In this document: one piece after another, positions 1 through 6,843 of the stretch
Numbering within the stretch: position 1 is the first letter of the stretch
Layout: each line of letters opens with the position of its first letter
Assembly (NCBI GenBank): GCA_030613745.1
Contig: JAUWLK010000020.1
Coordinates: forward strand, 1 to 18,157
Length of the DNA stretch: 18,157 nucleotides
Direction of reading: 5' to 3'
From: Flavobacteriaceae bacterium
GTDB taxonomy: Bacteria; Bacteroidota; Bacteroidia; Flavobacteriales; Flavobacteriaceae
Position numbers and translations under genes: made by a program
The notes under the pieces: generated by a model
Seen by the model: the letters and a program-made list of their open reading frames with translations, nothing else
Databases searched by the model: none
What the model was told of the DNA's origin: nothing

Positions 1-666
1 ATTGTCACTATTACCATCATCACTGTTATCGTCATTATCGTCGTTGTTATCATCATCGCTATTATCGTCATCACATTCTTGTTCACAGAAATTAGAATAC
101 CATCCCCAACGATTTCCAGAGAATGTATTTTCTCCAAAACCAAATGCTGTTTCAGTACTTGTTATTTCCCCATTTTCTTTTTTTGCTACAACTGCATGTG
201 CAGCAATTACAAAGCAAGAATCTAAATCATCTAGCGGTATAGTAAAAGTGTTGCTTTGTGTTTGATTGTGATCTCCATGATATGGGAAATGACCAATTAC
301 AGGATTTCCACCTCCGTTTAACGGTAAATTTTCTTCAGAGCCCACATACAAATGAGTTTCAGTTAACCACCAATTTCCAGTAACATTGTAAGTGATAAAA
401 AGGTTGATTTCATCATTTGATACTGTTACTGTACCAACATCAATATGTTGACCGGCAAAAAGAGTTGTAACGCTTGTTTCACCGCAACTGTTGTTTTCAA
501 TTTCCTCTTTGGTAGAGGTTGTAGGTTCTAATATAATTTGACTGTCTTTATCAATTGTAATATTTGCATCAATTGATTTTAATGTGTTCATTTCAATTTG
601 TTGTTCACAAGAATAAAATGCAATAAACAAAAAGATAAAACTAAATAATAGAGTAAACTTTTTCAT
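1..666 (-). CDS. Secreted lipoprotein with Asp/Asn-rich tract (3' end outside window)
   Basis: The minus-strand frame opens with ATG at 666 and stays open to position 1, giving 222 visible residues. The protein starts MKKFTLLFSFIFLFIAFYSC, a type II signal peptide with the lipidated Cys at residue 20, so it is exported and membrane-anchored. The middle holds a cysteine-containing stretch (SCFVIAAHAVVAKK near residues 154-167, then GFGENTFSGNRWGWYSNFC) of a kind I associate with unnamed secreted Bacteroidetes proteins; I cannot assign a function. From about residue 198 it becomes an Asp/Asn/Ser tract, either a flexible linker or a calcium-binding region, still running at the window edge. A plus-strand reading of this tract gives a spurious low-complexity protein. 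Start and export are well supported; the role is unknown. Confidence 0.8.
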   Translation of the reverse strand, partial: MKKFTLLFSFIFLFIAFYSCEQQIEMNTLKSIDANITIDKDSQIILEPTTSTKEEIENNSCGETSVTTLFAGQHIDVGTVTVSNDEINLFITYNVTGNWWLTETHLYVGSEENLPLNGGGNPVIGHFPYHGDHNQTQSNTFTIPLDDLDSCFVIAAHAVVAKKENGEITSTETAFGFGENTFSGNRWGWYSNFCEQECDDDNSDDDNNDDNDDNSDDGNSDN

Positions 667-760
667 AGCACGAAAGAGTATTTAAAATTAGTTATAAATT
701 ATTTAGATATTCAAACGAATTAAAGGCAATTTTATTTTAGATAAAATTATCAATTTATTA

Positions 761-1321
761 TCATTCAATAAAAGTAATGCTATTAAATAAAGAAATAGAT
801 GTACAGATTCGTTCTTCAATAAATTCATTTCCATAGATTTTTGTTGTTAGAGTATAATACTCATCAGCTTTGTATTTTATGAAAATTTGTAAAAAATGAT
901 AGTCTAGATTTGAGTTTTTACCTTGGGAAAGATTGTAATAACTTGAAAGTTTTTTAAATTTTCCATATCCTGATTTCACTACTTTTAATTGTTCTTTATT
1001 TTTTAATACTTGAAGTACTTTTTGTTCAAAATCATCATTAAATACCAATTCTCCTTGATGCCAAGTAATGTCTACTATATAAGTTTCAGTTAATTGTTTG
1101 GTAGTATCTGCACTATAAAGTTCTGATTGAAATTCATCATAGTATAATTCTGTATTCCAGCTTTTTGGAATATTTATTTTAAAATGTTTCAAAACATCTG
1201 TATACTCTTTTGTTTTAGAAAAATTAGTTGTACCCTTACAATCAAAAGCATCTGTTAAATCTTCTTTTTGACAGCTAATCAAAGTTGAAAATAGAATAAA
1301 AATTATAAAAATTTGTTTCAT
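761..1321 (-). CDS. Small lipoprotein, function unknown
   Basis: This encodes 186 residues from the ATG at 1321. An upstream in-frame ATG at 1354 would add 11 polar residues before the signal peptide, so 1321 is the better start. The N-terminus MKQIFIIFILFSTLISC is a type II signal peptide with the lipidated Cys at residue 17, followed by Q-K-E-D. That resembles the Capnocytophaga lipoprotein export signal (Q-K-D/E-D/E) that sends lipoproteins to the cell surface, so surface exposure is inferred. The mature part is a compact mixed domain (HFKINIPKSW...) with no catalytic motif that I recognise. The gene lies 42 bases downstream of the beta-propeller gene on the same strand and is probably co-transcribed with it. 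It ends with TGA. Confidence 0.8.
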   Translation of the reverse strand: MKQIFIIFILFSTLISCQKEDLTDAFDCKGTTNFSKTKEYTDVLKHFKINIPKSWNTELYYDEFQSELYSADTTKQLTETYIVDITWHQGELVFNDDFEQKVLQVLKNKEQLKVVKSGYGKFKKLSSYYNLSQGKNSNLDYHFLQIFIKYKADEYYTLTTKIYGNEFIEERICTSISLFNSITFIE

Positions 1322-1363
1322 TGTTAAATTATTTTTAGAAGTAAATACTTGCATAAATTTATA

Positions 1364-2398
1364 TTAATGTAGATTCATTTTGGCAATTTTATTATTTCCC
1401 GAAAGCCAAGCAGTCTTTTTATTTATAAAACGAATACTGTAATAACTTTCAGCACTTAGTCTTGCCCATGAGTTTCCATTATTATTAGAAAAGTAGATGC
1501 CTTCTGTAGAAACAGCTACTATTTCTTTTCCTTTGGTATCGGGCACATATTGTACACAACTTATATAACCTGGTATTGATCCATTGGTAATTAATTTCCA
1601 GGTTTTACCACCATCACTTGTTAATGCTTTTGTTGCATTAGTACTAGATTTATTCTCCCAATTTCCTCCCATGATGATACCGATATTTTCATTATAGAAA
1701 TCAACGCAATAAATCCCTGTCATTTTTCCGCCTTGAATAATGGGAGTATCATAAACTTTCCAATTTTCACCAGAATCATTACTATGAAAAATTCTTGCTT
1801 TCTTGCCTCCAGTAACTAGCCAAACATTATTTTTATAAACAGCTATATTTGTGTTACTTGCAGCAAAAGCAGCTTCACCTTCAAATATTTCGGGTATATT
1901 TTTACAGTTTAGTTTGTGCCATGAATTTCCTCCATCATTAGTTAAAATAATAGATATGCAACTTTCTGTCGGATCTCCCATAGCCAAACCGTTTTGTTCA
2001 TTAAAAAATGTCATGGAGTCATAAAAAACTTTTTCATGATTTTCATGATAAACAATTTCTGGTTTACTTTTTTTATTAACAAAAGCATTGATTTTGTATA
2101 ATATTGCCGGGTTTTCTATACTTAAAATAAAGATATATTCACCATTAAAGGCTATGGAACGAAAATTCACTAATTTTTTATTATAAATAAGTGAATCAAT
2201 TTGTAATTCAGAATTAATAATCCTTCCAAATTTGCCATGTGATCCTGCAAACCAAACTGTTGAGTCATTTACAACTTCTAAAGCTCTGATGCTTGTATTT
2301 TTAATTTCAAATGTTTTAAGGCTTAAGTTTTTATGTTGAGCCGTTATTTGAAAAATAAAAAGAAGGGATATTAATGATAGATATACAATTTTGACCAT
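1364..2398 (-). CDS. Secreted BNR/Asp-box beta-propeller protein (Ycf48/sortilin-like)
   Basis: The 344-residue protein has a signal peptide at residues 1-20 (hydrophobic, ending ITA before QH), so it is periplasmic or surface-located. Four Asp-box (BNR) motifs of the S/T-x-D-x-G-x-x-W type are visible: TNDGGNSW at 153-160, SNDSGENW at 206-213, TSDGGKTW at 260-267 and SNNNGNSW at 304-311. These mark blades of a beta-propeller like Ycf48/HCF136, sialidases and VPS10 domains. The sialidase active-site arginine cluster is not apparent, so a structural or binding role is likelier than glycosidase activity. Related flavobacterial proteins are often labelled 'oxidoreductase', which I see no basis for. 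The lipoprotein gene follows at 42 bases. The C-terminus has no secretion-sorting domain. Confidence 0.8.
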   Translation of the reverse strand: MVKIVYLSLISLLFIFQITAQHKNLSLKTFEIKNTSIRALEVVNDSTVWFAGSHGKFGRIINSELQIDSLIYNKKLVNFRSIAFNGEYIFILSIENPAILYKINAFVNKKSKPEIVYHENHEKVFYDSMTFFNEQNGLAMGDPTESCISIILTNDGGNSWHKLNCKNIPEIFEGEAAFAASNTNIAVYKNNVWLVTGGKKARIFHSNDSGENWKVYDTPIIQGGKMTGIYCVDFYNENIGIIMGGNWENKSSTNATKALTSDGGKTWKLITNGSIPGYISCVQYVPDTKGKEIVAVSTEGIYFSNNNGNSWARLSAESYYSIRFINKKTAWLSGNNKIAKMNLH

Positions 2399-2415
2399 AA
2401 ATTTTATTTATTTTT

Positions 2416-2423
2416 CAAATGTA
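2416..2423 (-). promoter_or_regulatory. Possible promoter element for the beta-propeller gene
   Basis: Read on the minus strand this is TACATTTG, a full match to the Bacteroidetes -7 element TAnnTTTG. It lies 18 bases before the ATG at 2398, implying a very short leader. No TTG -33 element is visible at the expected distance. The 74-base divergent gap must also hold the patatin promoter; the best plus-strand candidate there is TAAATTTA at 2445-2452, one mismatch from consensus. Confidence 0.35.
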
Positions 2424-2472
2424 ATTTTTTTCTAAAAATAAGACTAAATTTATTGTAATAAATATAAAAAAA

Positions 2473-3360
2473 ATGAAAGCATTAGTTATTTCAGGTGGTG
2501 GAAGCAAAGGAGCATTTGCTGGAGGTGTCGCTCAATTTTTACTTGAAGAAAAGCAAAAGAAATACGATTTATTTATTGGAACTTCAACGGGAAGCTTAAT
2601 GGTTACCCATTTGGCTTTAGGTAAAGTAAAAGAATTAAAAACTTTATATTCAAATGTTTGTCAGAAAACTATTTTTAGTAATTGTCCGTTTAAAATTAAA
2701 AAAGTAAACAATTATAAAACTATAAGTATCAATCATTTAAATACGTTACTGAGTTTTATTAGAGGGAGTAAAACTTTTGGAGAAAGTCTTAATTTAAAGA
2801 AATTGATTGATAATAATATTTCAGATGAATATATGCAACTTGTAAAAGAATCAGATAAAAACGTATTAGTTACTGTTTCAAATCTGACACTTAATCAAGT
2901 AGAATTTAAATCATTGAAAGACAATAGTTATGAAGACTTTAGAGATTGGATTTGGGCTTCGAGTAATTATGTACCATTTATGAGTTTATTAGTAAAAAAT
3001 CATTTTGAATATGCTGATGGTGGATTTGCAAATTTGGTACCTATTGAAGAAGCAATTAAACAAGGTGCTACTGAAGTTGATGCTATAATATTAGAAACGG
3101 AAGTTACTCAACTTAATCGATTGCCTTCAAGAAACCCTTTTTCACTGACTTTGAACTTATTTGATTTTATGAAGAGTTATATTGAAATTCATAATATTTC
3201 AATAGGTAAATTAGCGGCTAAACATAAAAATATTAAACTTAATTTGTATTATACACCTACTGTGTTAACAACAAATTCATTAATTTTTGAAAAAGAAAAA
3301 ATGAAGCAATGGTGGATTGATGGTTTTGAGCATGCTAAAATAAAAAATAAAAAAAATTAA
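2473..3360 (+). CDS. Patatin-like phospholipase
   Basis: This is a predicted cytoplasmic serine lipid acyl hydrolase of 295 residues with no signal peptide. All patatin hallmarks are present: the oxyanion-hole motif GGGSKGAF at residues 8-15, the nucleophile elbow GTSTG at 36-40 with Ser38, and the catalytic Asp182 in the DGG motif (YADGGFANLVPIEEA). Patatins use this Ser-Asp dyad to release fatty acids from phospholipids or other acyl esters; the substrate here cannot be read from sequence. The domain fills nearly the whole protein, as in short bacterial members. The gene is divergent from the beta-propeller gene and stands upstream of the his promoter, so it is probably a single-gene unit. 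The ATG directly precedes the first beta strand (KALVISGGG), which fixes the start. Confidence 0.93.
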   Translation: MKALVISGGGSKGAFAGGVAQFLLEEKQKKYDLFIGTSTGSLMVTHLALGKVKELKTLYSNVCQKTIFSNCPFKIKKVNNYKTISINHLNTLLSFIRGSKTFGESLNLKKLIDNNISDEYMQLVKESDKNVLVTVSNLTLNQVEFKSLKDNSYEDFRDWIWASSNYVPFMSLLVKNHFEYADGGFANLVPIEEAIKQGATEVDAIILETEVTQLNRLPSRNPFSLTLNLFDFMKSYIEIHNISIGKLAAKHKNIKLNLYYTPTVLTTNSLIFEKEKMKQWWIDGFEHAKIKNKKN

Positions 3361-3378
3361 ATTATTTTCAATAATATG

Positions 3379-3408
3379 TTGGATTTTCAGAATATGTGTT
3401 TAAATTTG
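3379..3408 (+). promoter_or_regulatory. his operon promoter (Bacteroidetes type)
   Basis: TTG at 3379-3381 is followed by a 19-base spacer and TAAATTTG at 3401-3408. This matches the Bacteroidetes primary sigma consensus (TTG or TTTG near -33, TAnnTTTG near -7) in sequence and spacing. Transcription would start around 3413-3417, only about 10-14 bases before the leader-peptide ATG at 3427. It is the best promoter match in the window. Confidence 0.7.
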
Positions 3409-3426
3409 CAAAATATTATTATTAAA

Positions 3427-3483
3427 ATGAAAAACATTCAATTACATCATCGCCATTTTCATACTTGCACTCAAGCGAACTGA
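3427..3483 (+). CDS. hisL: Histidine-rich his operon leader peptide
   Basis: An 18-codon ORF reads MKNIQLHHRHFHTCTQAN and stops at TGA 3481-3483. Four of its 18 codons are His (3445-3450, 3454-3456, 3460-3462), a density typical of attenuation leader peptides such as enterobacterial HisL. It lies just downstream of the promoter and 28 bases before an intrinsic terminator that precedes hisG. The inferred role is to sense charged tRNA-His: a ribosome short of His-tRNA stalls in the His cluster and favours an antiterminator, while full translation carries the ribosome to the stop codon and lets the terminator form. The peptide itself probably has no other function. Its size puts it below usual gene-calling cutoffs. 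The symbol is given by analogy of position and role, not by sequence homology to the enterobacterial peptide. Confidence 0.85.
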   Translation: MKNIQLHHRHFHTCTQAN

Positions 3484-3524
3484 AAATATTGTGATTGATT
3501 TCAAAATATTTAAACCGTTTGAGT
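3469..3524 (+). promoter_or_regulatory. Predicted his antiterminator
   Basis: ACTCAAGCG at 3469-3477, inside the last leader codons, can pair with CGTTTGAGT at 3516-3524, the left arm and loop of the terminator. That gives 9 base pairs including one G-U. Within the loop, AAATATT (3484-3490) can pair with AATATTT (3505-3511), extending the structure. It excludes the terminator because both need 3516-3522. A ribosome stalled on the His codons at 3445-3462 should leave 3469-3477 free or largely free, whereas one at the TGA (3481-3483) covers it. The pairing is visible in the sequence; its regulatory meaning is inferred. Confidence 0.6.
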
Positions 3525-3542
3525 ATATCAAACGGTTTTTTT
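3512..3542 (+). terminator. his attenuator: intrinsic terminator before hisG
   Basis: AAACCGTTTGA at 3512-3522 and TCAAACGGTTT at 3528-3538 form a perfect 11-bp stem with a five-base loop (GTATA). The T tract runs from 3536 to 3542. It lies between the leader-peptide stop and the hisG start, where it can only act to prevent operon expression. It is the strongest terminator-like structure in the window. Confidence 0.85.
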
Positions 3543-3578
3543 ATGTCCATTTGGTATACTCTTCACAATAATTTAAAA

Positions 3579-4436
3579 ATGGATAAATTAAAAATTGCAA
3601 TTCAAAAATCGGGTAGATTAAATGAAGATTCCTTAAAAATATTAAAAGATTGCGGAATTTCAATTAGCAATGGATTAGATCAGTTAAAGTCTACAGTTTC
3701 AAACTTTCCAATGGAAATTATGTTTTTGCGTAATAGTGATATTCCACAATATCTAATTGATGGAGTAGTAGATATTGCTATCATTGGGGAAAACGTTTTA
3801 ATAGAAAAAGGAAATTCTATACAAGTCTTAGAAAAGCTGAACTTTTCAAAATGTAGGGTATCATTGGCTGTACCTAAAACATTTAAATATACATCAATCA
3901 AAGACTTAGCAGAAAAAAAAATAGCAACTTCTTACCCAAATACGTTAAACGCATATTTAAATAAAAAAGGAATTAAAGCAGAATTGCATCAAATATCTGG
4001 TTCAGTCGAAATAGCTCCAAGTATTGGTTTAGCAGATGCCATTTGTGATATAGTCAGTAGTGGAAGTACATTATTTAAGAACAATTTAAAAGAAGTTGAG
4101 GTAATGTTTAAATCGGAAGCGGTATTAGCTGTATCACCACAAATTTCTTCTGATAAAGAAGAGATATTAAAAAAACTTCAATTCCGATTGCAATCTGTTT
4201 TAAAAGCAAGAAATTCAAAATATATTTTAATGAATGTTCCAGATAATAAAATTCAAGATGTCATTAATTTATTACCCGGAATGCGTAGTCCAACTGTTTT
4301 GCCTTTGGCAGAGAAAGGTTGGAGTTCTATACATACCGTTATTGAAAAAGATAAATTTTGGGAAGTAATAGATGAATTAAAAATTATTGGAGCTGAGGGA
4401 TTATTAGTCGTTCCAATTGAAAAAATGGTTTTATAA
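3579..4436 (+). CDS. hisG: ATP phosphoribosyltransferase, long form
   Basis: HisG joins ATP and PRPP to give phosphoribosyl-ATP, the committed and normally histidine-inhibited step. The start is the ATG at 3579, giving 285 residues. The longer frame from 3495 would begin inside the attenuator hairpin and add 28 residues unlike HisG. The conserved N-terminus (KIAIQKSGRL), the R51-N-S-D-I-P segment and the PRPP-binding motif (EIAPSIGLADAICDIVSSGS, residues 144-163) are all present. Residues from about 208 to the end, including MRSPTVLPLAEKGW and GAEGLLVVPIEKM, are the ACT-like regulatory domain of the long form. The enzyme should therefore work without HisZ and respond directly to histidine. 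It is the first structural gene of the operon. Confidence 0.97.
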   Translation: MDKLKIAIQKSGRLNEDSLKILKDCGISISNGLDQLKSTVSNFPMEIMFLRNSDIPQYLIDGVVDIAIIGENVLIEKGNSIQVLEKLNFSKCRVSLAVPKTFKYTSIKDLAEKKIATSYPNTLNAYLNKKGIKAELHQISGSVEIAPSIGLADAICDIVSSGSTLFKNNLKEVEVMFKSEAVLAVSPQISSDKEEILKKLQFRLQSVLKARNSKYILMNVPDNKIQDVINLLPGMRSPTVLPLAEKGWSSIHTVIEKDKFWEVIDELKIIGAEGLLVVPIEKMVL

Positions 4437-4440
4437 AGTA

Positions 4441-4461
4441 ATTCTGAACTTGTTTCAGAAT
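4441..4461 (+). repeat. Perfect 8-bp inverted repeat between hisG and hisD
   Basis: ATTCTGAA (4441-4448) and TTCAGAAT (4454-4461) flank a five-base loop, CTTGT. No T tract follows, so it is not an intrinsic terminator. It fills half of the 41-base hisG-hisD gap. It could be an mRNA processing or stability hairpin, or a copy of a small dispersed palindromic repeat; I favour the latter because CTGAA...TTCAG palindromes seem common between Bacteroidetes genes, but only one copy is seen here. Confidence 0.55.
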
Positions 4462-4477
4462 ATCATAATCACTAGAG

Positions 4478-5767
4478 ATGAATAAAATATACAATCCAAT
4501 TAAAGAATCTTGGTCAGAGTTATTAAGAAGGCCGGTAAGTACTTATGAAGATGTTGAAAAAACAGTACTTCAAATTTTTAATGATATACAAAGGTTTGGT
4601 GATGAAGCAGTATTAAAGTATGTTAAAAAATATGATAAAGTTGATATTGAAGATTTTTATGTCAGTCAAAAAGAATTAAATGATGCTCAGAATAAAATTT
4701 CAGATGATTTAAAAAAATCAATTCAGTTAGCTAAATCTAATATTGAAAAGTTTCATCGTGCTCAAATTACTAATCCTGTTAAGGTTGAGACTGTCAAAGG
4801 TGTAACTTGCTGGCAAGAGAAAAGAGCTATTCAAAAAATAGGTTTGTATATTCCTGGGGGTACAGCACCTTTGTTTTCAACTATATTGATGTTGGCTATT
4901 CCTGCTCAAATTGCAGGATGTAAAGAAATAATTTTATGTACACCAACAGATAAATTGGGCAAAATTAATCCTGCAATTTTATATACTGCAAGTTTGTGTG
5001 GAATTAATAAAATAATTAAAGTAGGAGGTATCCAAGCCATAGCTGGAATGACATTTGGAACCAAAACTATCCCAAAAGTATATAAAATTTTTGGCCCAGG
5101 AAATCAGTTTGTAACGGTAGCGAAACAAATAGCAACAAAATATGGAGTTGCAATAGATTTACCTGCAGGTCCGAGTGAGTTGTTAGTTTTTGCTGATGAA
5201 ACTGCAAATGCAGCTTTTGTTGCGTCTGATTTATTGTCACAGGCAGAACATGGTAAAGATAGTCAAGTCATTTTAGTCACAACATCAATAAATTTTATGG
5301 ATAAAGTGGAAAAAGAAATTAATAAACAAATTGAAGTTTTACCTAGAAAAGAAATTGCAAAAGTGTCTATTTCTAATTCAAATTTGATTTATTGTGAATC
5401 AGATAGTTTGGCTTTAGAATTGATCAATGAATACGCACCAGAGCATTTAATTATTTGTTCAGAAAATCAAAACTTTTTCATTAATAATATTCTAAATGCA
5501 GGCTCAGTATTTATTGGTAATTACACTCCGGAAAGTGCTGGTGATTATGCTTCAGGAACTAATCATACTTTACCTACAAATGGCTGTGCAAATGCTTATA
5601 GTGGAGTAAATTTAGATGCATTTTTAAAGGCTATGACGTTTCAAAAAATCACTAAAAAAGGTTTACAAAATATTGGTTTTGCTATTGAAAATATGGCTGA
5701 AGCCGAAGGTTTACAAGCGCATAAAAATGCAGTAACTTTAAGGTTGAAATATATTGATGAATTATAA
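4478..5767 (+). CDS. hisD: Histidinol dehydrogenase
   Basis: HisD is a zinc enzyme that oxidises L-histidinol to L-histidine with two NAD+, the final two steps. The 429 residues match the usual length. Zinc ligands by comparison with E. coli HisD are Gln255 and His258 (SQAEHGKDSQ), Asp356 (ESAGDYASG) and His415 (LQAHKNA); the catalytic Glu322-His323 pair is in APEHLI. The nucleotide-binding stretches IPGGTAPLFSTI and IFGPGNQFV and the signature DLPAGPSE are intact. The gene starts 41 bases after hisG, with the small inverted repeat between them, and ends 8 bases before hisC. Confidence 0.98.
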   Translation: MNKIYNPIKESWSELLRRPVSTYEDVEKTVLQIFNDIQRFGDEAVLKYVKKYDKVDIEDFYVSQKELNDAQNKISDDLKKSIQLAKSNIEKFHRAQITNPVKVETVKGVTCWQEKRAIQKIGLYIPGGTAPLFSTILMLAIPAQIAGCKEIILCTPTDKLGKINPAILYTASLCGINKIIKVGGIQAIAGMTFGTKTIPKVYKIFGPGNQFVTVAKQIATKYGVAIDLPAGPSELLVFADETANAAFVASDLLSQAEHGKDSQVILVTTSINFMDKVEKEINKQIEVLPRKEIAKVSISNSNLIYCESDSLALELINEYAPEHLIICSENQNFFINNILNAGSVFIGNYTPESAGDYASGTNHTLPTNGCANAYSGVNLDAFLKAMTFQKITKKGLQNIGFAIENMAEAEGLQAHKNAVTLRLKYIDEL

Positions 5768-5775
5768 TTAAAAAT

Positions 5776-6843
5776 ATGAATTTAACAAAGAAATCATTAA
5801 TAAGTAAAGATATTTTAAAATTGGTAAGACCAAATATTTTAGATCTAAAACCTTATGCATCTGCTAAAGATGAAAATAATGATTTTAATAAGACATCAAC
5901 TTTTTTAGATGCTAATGAAAATCCATTTGATAATGGATTAAATAGATATCCTGATCCAAATCAAAAAGAATTGAAATTGGTTTTATCTACAATGAAAAAT
6001 ATAGATACGAAAAATATACTATTTGGTAATGGAAGTGATGAGATTTTAGATTTGATTTTTCGTGTATTTTGTGAGCCTGCAAAAGATAATGTCATTGTAA
6101 ATATTCCCACTTTTGGAATGTATAAAGTTTTGGCAGATATAAATAATGTGTCTTGTAAAAAAGTATTATTGAAAGAAAATTTTCAATTGGATGTAAAAAA
6201 CATACTACAAAATATTGATAAAAATACCAAAGTAATATTTATATGTTCACCAAATAACCCTACTGGAAACATAATGAATAAAGAAGATATTTTGAGTTTG
6301 ATTAAATATTCAAATGCTTTAATAGTAATAGATGAAGCTTATATAGATTTTACCAACACAAAAACTTGGATTGATGAAGTTAAAAATTTTGACAATTTAA
6401 TAATTACTCAAACTTTATCAAAAGCTTATGGAATGGCTGGAATAAGGCTTGGGATTTGTTATGCAAATCAAACAATAATTGAATTATTGCAAAAAATAAA
6501 AATGCCTTATAATGTTAGTAAAATAACGCAACAAAAAGCAATAGAACGTTTAAATAATTCCGATTTAGTAAAGCAAGAAATTAAAGATATTTTAAAAAAT
6601 AAATTGCTTTTAAATGAAGAGTTACTTAAAATGGATTTTGTAGAAGAAATATTTGATTCTGTTACTAATTTTTTATTAGTTAGGGTAGATAATGCCAATA
6701 AACGATACGCACAATTGATTGAAAAAGAAATTGTAGTTAGAAATAGGACAAATGAACCTTTATGTGAAAATTGTTTGCGAATCACTATTGGAACTGATGA
6801 CGAAATGGAACAATTGATTAATACCTTAAAATTATTAAACTAA
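5776..6843 (+). CDS. hisC: Histidinol-phosphate aminotransferase
   Basis: HisC is a PLP enzyme (fold type I, class II aminotransferase) that transfers an amino group from glutamate to imidazole-acetol phosphate, making histidinol phosphate. Of 355 residues, the key ones are Lys216 forming the Schiff base (TLSKAYGMAGIRLG), Asp186 contacting the pyridine nitrogen and Tyr189 (IDEAYIDF), the SPNNPTG motif at 158-164, and the substrate-side NENPFDNGLNRYPDP near 48-62. All are intact. Its stop codon overlaps the hisB start by one base (TAATG), which suggests translational coupling. Confidence 0.97.
   Translation: MNLTKKSLISKDILKLVRPNILDLKPYASAKDENNDFNKTSTFLDANENPFDNGLNRYPDPNQKELKLVLSTMKNIDTKNILFGNGSDEILDLIFRVFCEPAKDNVIVNIPTFGMYKVLADINNVSCKKVLLKENFQLDVKNILQNIDKNTKVIFICSPNNPTGNIMNKEDILSLIKYSNALIVIDEAYIDFTNTKTWIDEVKNFDNLIITQTLSKAYGMAGIRLGICYANQTIIELLQKIKMPYNVSKITQQKAIERLNNSDLVKQEIKDILKNKLLLNEELLKMDFVEEIFDSVTNFLLVRVDNANKRYAQLIEKEIVVRNRTNEPLCENCLRITIGTDDEMEQLINTLKLLN

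Noticed and set aside
2..265. Plus-strand Ser/Leu-rich ORF at the window start
   Set aside because: It is the antisense of the Asp/Asn-rich tract of the minus-strand lipoprotein, has low complexity and no domain; the minus-strand frame has a signal peptide and a sensible start.
3495..3578. N-terminal extension of hisG from 3495
   Set aside because: It would begin just before the attenuator hairpin and translate through it; HisG homology starts at the ATG at 3579.
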